Below, piece by piece: positions 60,386 through 64,000 of a stretch of DNA of 64,000 bases. The position numbers were made by a program, and so were the translations under genes. A model generated the notes under the pieces. The model was not told where the DNA came from and did not search any database. It was given only the letters and a program-made list of their open reading frames with translations. This stretch comes from Paenibacillus psychroresistens. Lineage in GTDB: Bacteria; Bacillota; Bacilli; Paenibacillales; NBRC-103111. The stretch spans positions 7,019,501-7,083,500 of the forward strand of contig NZ_CP034235.1 in the NCBI RefSeq assembly GCF_009728935.1, in the 5' to 3' direction. Within the stretch, counting starts at the first letter, position 1. Each line of letters opens with the position of its first letter.

Positions 60386-61504
60386 TTACCAGAACAACTC
60401 CGTACGTCCACGCAGCTTCGTAATAGCTTCCGCAAAGAAATAGTCACCATAAATGATTGGTACATTCACAAAGGTTCTCTTCGGAAAATTGGCTGTTGCT
60501 TTTGTAATAATCCCTTCCTCATCATCATCCCATGAGGCATAATGTTCAATTAAAATGCGTAAAATTCGCTTCGCTGCTTCTTCGTATTGTTGAACTTCAT
60601 CCTTAGGGACAAATCGGCTGATTTCCAACAATCCGCTTGCTGCACAAGCAGCTGCTGACGTATCGTATGCCAACTCTTCCTCCTCTGGGGCACGAAAGTC
60701 CCAGTATGGCGCACGATCCGCGGGCATATTCGCTATGAAGAAATCGGCAACATGTTTTGCCGCATTCAAGAATCTAACATGACCGGTATATCGGTAGCTT
60801 AACGCCATCCCATACAACGCCCAAGCCGTACCGCGTGACCATGCCGAATCTGGGGAAAAACCTTGCCCTCCTCTGTCTTCGATTCTTTCTCCAGTTTCAG
60901 GATCAAAACATACAATATGATGGGAAGAACCGTCTAGGCGAATAAATTCACGCAGAACGGTGTCCGCATGAGCAACAGCGATATGGCGGAAGCGCGGGTC
61001 GTTGGTCGTTTCACTTGCCCAATAAAGCAATGGCAAATTGAGCAGGCAATCGATAATCGCCCAGCCTTGCTGGTTCTCACCATTCCATGCTCGAATAAAC
61101 TGTCCCTTGGCATTATATCGTCCAGCAAGATGACTAGCTGCCATCAGCCCACGTCGTTTCGACATCTCTGTGCCAACAAGCTTATATTGGGCTACCGAAG
61201 ATAAGCTCCACATGAAGCCGACATCATGATGCAGCTTTTCATATTCTAATAAAGGCTCGTCCATCTGATCTTCACAGGATACAGCGATCTTAAGCAAATC
61301 TTCATTGCCATTCTCTCTATAAATAAGCCAGAGCAGTCCGGGCCAGAATCCTGATGTCCACCAATCTGCCGATTCCGCAATATACTTTCCGTTCAGAGAA
61401 GCATAGGGGAAAGTGGCTCCAATTCGCTTGCTTGATTTCTCTACTTTGGCAACAACTTTACCCCAAGCTTCTTCAATCCACTGTTCCCTCAAGCCAACTT
61501 CCAT
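60386..61504 (-). CDS. Glycoside hydrolase family 88, unsaturated glucuronyl hydrolase
   Basis: A 372-residue (alpha/alpha)6-barrel enzyme that removes the unsaturated uronic acid left by polysaccharide lyases (chondroitin, heparin, hyaluronan or plant-derived). ADWWTSGFWPGLLWL lies near residues 46-60. The first catalytic Asp is in LHHDVGFMW near 91-99, and the second in GWAIIDCLLNLPLLYWA near 147-163. FSPDSAWSRGTAWALYGMAL lies near 215-234 and YDTSAAACAASGLLEI near 277-292. No signal peptide, so it acts in the cytoplasm on imported disaccharides. GGGGGG precedes ATG 61504. Confidence 0.86.
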   Translation of the reverse strand: MEVGLREQWIEEAWGKVVAKVEKSSKRIGATFPYASLNGKYIAESADWWTSGFWPGLLWLIYRENGNEDLLKIAVSCEDQMDEPLLEYEKLHHDVGFMWSLSSVAQYKLVGTEMSKRRGLMAASHLAGRYNAKGQFIRAWNGENQQGWAIIDCLLNLPLLYWASETTNDPRFRHIAVAHADTVLREFIRLDGSSHHIVCFDPETGERIEDRGGQGFSPDSAWSRGTAWALYGMALSYRYTGHVRFLNAAKHVADFFIANMPADRAPYWDFRAPEEEELAYDTSAAACAASGLLEISRFVPKDEVQQYEEAAKRILRILIEHYASWDDDEEGIITKATANFPKRTFVNVPIIYGDYFFAEAITKLRGRTELFW

Positions 61505-61541
61505 TTCTTATCCCCCCGTACAATTCATACCCGATTATTAA

Positions 61542-62102
61542 TTAAAACAGAAAGCGTGTATGCCCTTTTTTAGTAAAGTCATTAAACCCTTCCATTTGAA
61601 GCAACTCTTCTTTCATCTGCAGACGGCCTCGGAATCCGGTAAGTGCTGCATTCTTGCCGATGACACGATGGCATGGAACTACGATGGGTATGGGATTAGC
61701 GCCATTCGCTGCTCCTACAGCTCGGATCGCCTTAGGACTGCCCAAAGCTTCCGCAAGCTCCGAATAACTCCGAGTTTGGCCGTAGGGGACACGGGTTAGT
61801 GCTTCCCAGACAGAAATTTGAAATGCTGTTCCTCGAAAATCAATCGGGAAAGTGAACTCTTTGCGTGTTCCCTCAAAATACTCCTGCAGCTGGTAAATAT
61901 ATTCCGATAGCAGATTAGGGTTTTGGATCAGGTTTGCGTTGGGTATTTTTTTATCGACCCATGTTCTCAGCGTTTCGAATGATTCGTTCGGCAGGGTGAT
62001 TAAGCATAAGCCTTGCTTTGTAGCGGCTAGATAGAGCGGCCTGTTCTGGAAAATCAGATGTACCCAGGTCCCCCAATACACTTCTATTTTAGTTCTGCCC
62101 AT
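61542..62102 (-). CDS. ogt: Methylated-DNA-[protein]-cysteine S-methyltransferase
   Basis: A 186-residue suicide repair protein that moves the methyl group of O6-methylguanine onto its own Cys. The active site IPIVVPCHRVIGKNAAL lies near residues 135-151, with the PCHR Cys. The preceding helix-turn-helix ELAEALGSPKAIRAVGAANG near 114-133 carries the Arg finger. The N-terminal half is the variable Ogt/Ada-type domain. The length is about normal for Ogt (170-180). The ribosome site before ATG 62102 is weak. No ada regulator is adjacent. Confidence 0.87.
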   Translation of the reverse strand: MGRTKIEVYWGTWVHLIFQNRPLYLAATKQGLCLITLPNESFETLRTWVDKKIPNANLIQNPNLLSEYIYQLQEYFEGTRKEFTFPIDFRGTAFQISVWEALTRVPYGQTRSYSELAEALGSPKAIRAVGAANGANPIPIVVPCHRVIGKNAALTGFRGRLQMKEELLQMEGFNDFTKKGHTRFLF

Positions 62103-62412
62103 TAGCCCGTAATCCCTTCTGAAATAACTTCCTTTTTGAGTAAATATGTTTACAGCTATTCACTCTATAATAGTAGAATATTGAGATACATGCTATAAGC
62201 GACTCCTACCACTCAGATGAGTTATATGGATTTTCTCCCGTTAATAAATGGATTCAGATAGGTTTTTACGATTTAGATGGATTTCCTCCTGATAATTCAG
62301 CGAAAATAGCCTTGAAACAGCTAAAGGTACTTTTTTACATGGAGCTTTTCCAGTTATTCACTGAATTTGCCCGAATAATGGATATTAACGGGAGGGATTC
62401 CAGTTAGATTCG
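62103..62412. repeat. Palindromic intergenic element, related to the repeat at 37.8 kb
   Basis: No gene is seen. Twenty-base arms at 62227-62246 and 62383-62402 are complementary at 17 of 20 positions (core CTCCCGTTAATA / TATTAACGGGAG). They are flanked by TCAGATGAGTTATA and GTTAGATTCG. Inside, ATTTAGATGGATTTCC resembles the AATCTAAATGGATTT words of the repeats at 37811-37961. A sugar-gene terminator abuts its right end. Confidence 0.55.
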
Positions 62413-62439
62413 CAAAAAAACAGCGCAAGAGGTGCGCTG
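62413..62439 (-). terminator. Terminator of the solute-binding lipoprotein gene
   Basis: On the minus strand CAGCGCA-cctct-TGCGCTG is followed by TTTTTTT, 19 nt after the stop at 62458. Confidence 0.85.
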
Positions 62440-62457
62440 CTTCAGCTTCAATGTTGG

Positions 62458-63768
62458 CTACTCGTTTAAAATGGTTGTCACCTTGTTCTGGATCAGCTTG
62501 GCTACTTCCTCTGCAGACTTTTGTTCGCTAAAGAATGCTCTGGGTTCATCACCAATAATAGAAATTAGACTACCGTTCACATCTGAATAGTTATCCGCAG
62601 TGCTAATGAGCTGTTTAAACTGCATAAATTCTTCATCCGATACCTTGGGTACTTTCCCATTTGAAAGCTTGAACGTACCACTTTTAACTTTTTCCTGAAT
62701 GTCGTTTAGCTGCTTCTCGTTCACAGATTTAAGCAATGAAAATCCTTCTCTATCTTGCAAGGATTGGCCATCAGCCGATAACAAGTAAGCAATAAATTCC
62801 CAAGCCGCCACTTTAACTGGAGAGTTGGTATTAATAGCGAGCTGGGAGACAGGTATAATCCTCGCCCCACCTTTTTGTTCTGGTTTTTGCAGCAGCTTTG
62901 GATTTGAGAAATACATATGTGAAGCATTTATAAAATCTGCAGGCGATTGCAAACGGATAGAATAGAACATTTGCTTACCTACATCCGCTGGTTCAGAAGT
63001 CATGACATGATCATCATACATTTTTTTAATTTGCTGCATCGCTTCCAGGAATAAGGGAGAATCGAACTTTGCCTTTTTCGTTGTATGATCAACGAATTCT
63101 GCATAATTATCCACAATCATTTCTTGGAGGAGAAGCTCCGGCGGGTCATTCGCTAAAGCGTAGCGGCGTTCCGTGCCGCTATCCCCCAGTTTCTTCGAAA
63201 TCTCTGCAAACTCTTTCCAGTTCCAATTCTTATCGTCGACATTCGCGTTCTTAAGAATGTCGCCATCGCCAACGAACCCCCGAAGGGAGAACCCTAAAGG
63301 CATGACATACAGACCGCCATTCTGCTTCATTACATCCAAAATATTCATTTGCAAATCGCTTTTATTCAGCGTTTTGTCTTGCTCGATGGACTCATTCATG
63401 TTCAGGATAAGCTTTTTGCTCACATAATCATCGATAGGCAAGCTGCTTATTTCGAAGATATCCGGACCTTTCCCTGATAGCAGTGCTGCATTCGTCGTTT
63501 TTTGGTATTTTTCATAATCCTCTGTAATCTGAATCTGCAAATCAATGTCGGGATACTTTTCTTCAAACTTTTTCTCTGCCGTCTGGTAAAATGCGCTCGA
63601 TTTATCCAAAGCATGCAGCTTTTGAATAGCCAAAGTAACGACCTTTTTACCTTCTTTAATTACTACTTTCTCCGTACTAGCCGGTTCCGCGCTGCCTCCA
63701 GAACCGCCGCATGCAGTCATCGCCGTCAATAAAGTACCAATCAATATCATACCTAACCACTTTTTCAT
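62458..63768 (-). CDS. Extracellular solute-binding lipoprotein
   Basis: A 436-residue binding protein: MKKWLGMILIGTLLTAMTAC gives the lipobox Cys at residue 20, followed by a Gly/Ser linker. Then come VTLAIQKLHALDKSSAF near residues 44-60, FEEKYPDIDLQIQITEDYEK near 68-87, LLSGKGPDIFEISSLPID near 97-114 and WEFIAYLLSADGQSLQDREG near 324-343. This is the sugar ABC (SBP_bac_1) pattern. No permease is adjacent; the upstream gene is a partial protein of another type. It may form a unit with that gene. The substrate is unknown. Confidence 0.82.
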   Translation of the reverse strand: MKKWLGMILIGTLLTAMTACGGSGGSAEPASTEKVVIKEGKKVVTLAIQKLHALDKSSAFYQTAEKKFEEKYPDIDLQIQITEDYEKYQKTTNAALLSGKGPDIFEISSLPIDDYVSKKLILNMNESIEQDKTLNKSDLQMNILDVMKQNGGLYVMPLGFSLRGFVGDGDILKNANVDDKNWNWKEFAEISKKLGDSGTERRYALANDPPELLLQEMIVDNYAEFVDHTTKKAKFDSPLFLEAMQQIKKMYDDHVMTSEPADVGKQMFYSIRLQSPADFINASHMYFSNPKLLQKPEQKGGARIIPVSQLAINTNSPVKVAAWEFIAYLLSADGQSLQDREGFSLLKSVNEKQLNDIQEKVKSGTFKLSNGKVPKVSDEEFMQFKQLISTADNYSDVNGSLISIIGDEPRAFFSEQKSAEEVAKLIQNKVTTILNE

Positions 63769-63811
63769 AGTATGAATTCCTCCAAGTTTTTATTAAATAA
63801 ATGCTTAATTA

Positions 63812-64000
63812 TTACAGACGAACACGATCTCCATCTTGTATAGGCTCACTGCTTTCGAGAATAATAAGGTCGTCCTCATAGAGGCTATCCGCTTGAATCA
63901 TGGTTTCTTTGCCATTAGTTTCACTGGATTGGATTTGGACTTTACGGACAACAGAGACATTGCCTAGTGCACCCCTCTGCACTTCAATTTTATAAACAAA
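63812..64000 (-). CDS. C-terminal part of a protein, possibly an HlyD/MacA-type efflux adaptor (runs off the right edge)
   Basis: The last 62 codons of a minus-strand gene are open to the window edge: VYKIEVQRGALGNVSVV, then SLYEDDLIILESSEPIQDGD and RVRL, ending at TAA 63812. The GxxG(N/D)xxV beta pattern followed by a DGDxV tail resembles the membrane-proximal domain of periplasmic adaptor proteins of MacA/HlyD type. This is a short piece and the call is tentative. It lies 43 nt upstream of the solute-binding lipoprotein start, so the two may be co-transcribed. Confidence 0.5.
   Translation of the reverse strand, partial: FVYKIEVQRGALGNVSVVRKVQIQSSETNGKETMIQADSLYEDDLIILESSEPIQDGDRVRL

Overview
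The window looks like the chromosome of a Paenibacillus-type Firmicute (Bacillales). The evidence is: AGGAGG-type ribosome binding sites with frequent TTG and GTG starts, near-consensus sigma-A promoters, lipoprotein signal peptides, a three-SLH-repeat surface protein, copper-amine-oxidase-N domains on an exported protein, a type II pantothenate kinase, and several sugar ABC solute-binding lipoproteins. There are no rRNA or tRNA genes, no insertion sequences, no phage genes and no CRISPR array.

Layout. 1-9.7 kb: the 5' end of a solute-binding lipoprotein, a YdjC/ChbG deacetylase, a kinase-like phosphotransferase, a GNAT remnant, a DinB-like protein, a DUF817 membrane protein, a three-gene ABC exporter and two aldo/keto reductases. 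9.9-13.8 kb: a tightly coupled operon of exported and membrane proteins, including a Met/His-rich lipoprotein that may handle metal. 13.8-20 kb: a deleted alpha/beta hydrolase, a LapA-like protein, and two TetR modules with readable operators (one by an SDR gene, one by a DUF6220 gene), then a RspA-type dehydratase with an SDR. 20-31 kb: a DinG/XPD-like helicase, coaW overlapping a c-di-GMP-type protein that has lost its receiver domain, a fructokinase, a UbiD decarboxylase and an SLH protein. 31-41.5 kb: an ArsR/AHSA1 pair, an SDR coupled to a large unknown protein, a rhamnosidase/permease deletion scar, a MarR/MFS pair, a sugar-binding lipoprotein, and a monooxygenase/alditol-oxidase pair.

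The most interesting region is 41.7-58.9 kb, a complete iron-acquisition locus. One Fur-box-controlled operon of eight overlapping or closely spaced genes encodes an ATP-grasp ligase, a diaminobutyrate-type aminotransferase, an MFS exporter, three IucA/IucC (NIS) synthetases, an SbnG-like citrate synthase and an SbnH-like PLP decarboxylase. Next to it lie a FecE-type ATPase with a FhuF-like reductase, a lipoprotein, a substrate-binding protein fused to a copper-amine-oxidase-N domain, and two FecCD permeases; Fur-type sites sit at their promoters. The gene set combines parts known from staphyloferrin B, achromobactin and vibrioferrin, but matches none exactly. It predicts a citrate/diamine/2-oxoglutarate carboxylate siderophore, possibly a new variant built on 2,4-diaminobutyrate.

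58.9-64 kb: an unknown protein and a GH88 unsaturated glucuronyl hydrolase (oligosaccharide breakdown), an Ogt-type DNA repair protein, a palindromic intergenic repeat, a solute-binding lipoprotein and the 3' end of a further gene. A recurring theme is gene decay by deletion: at least five remnants are visible.
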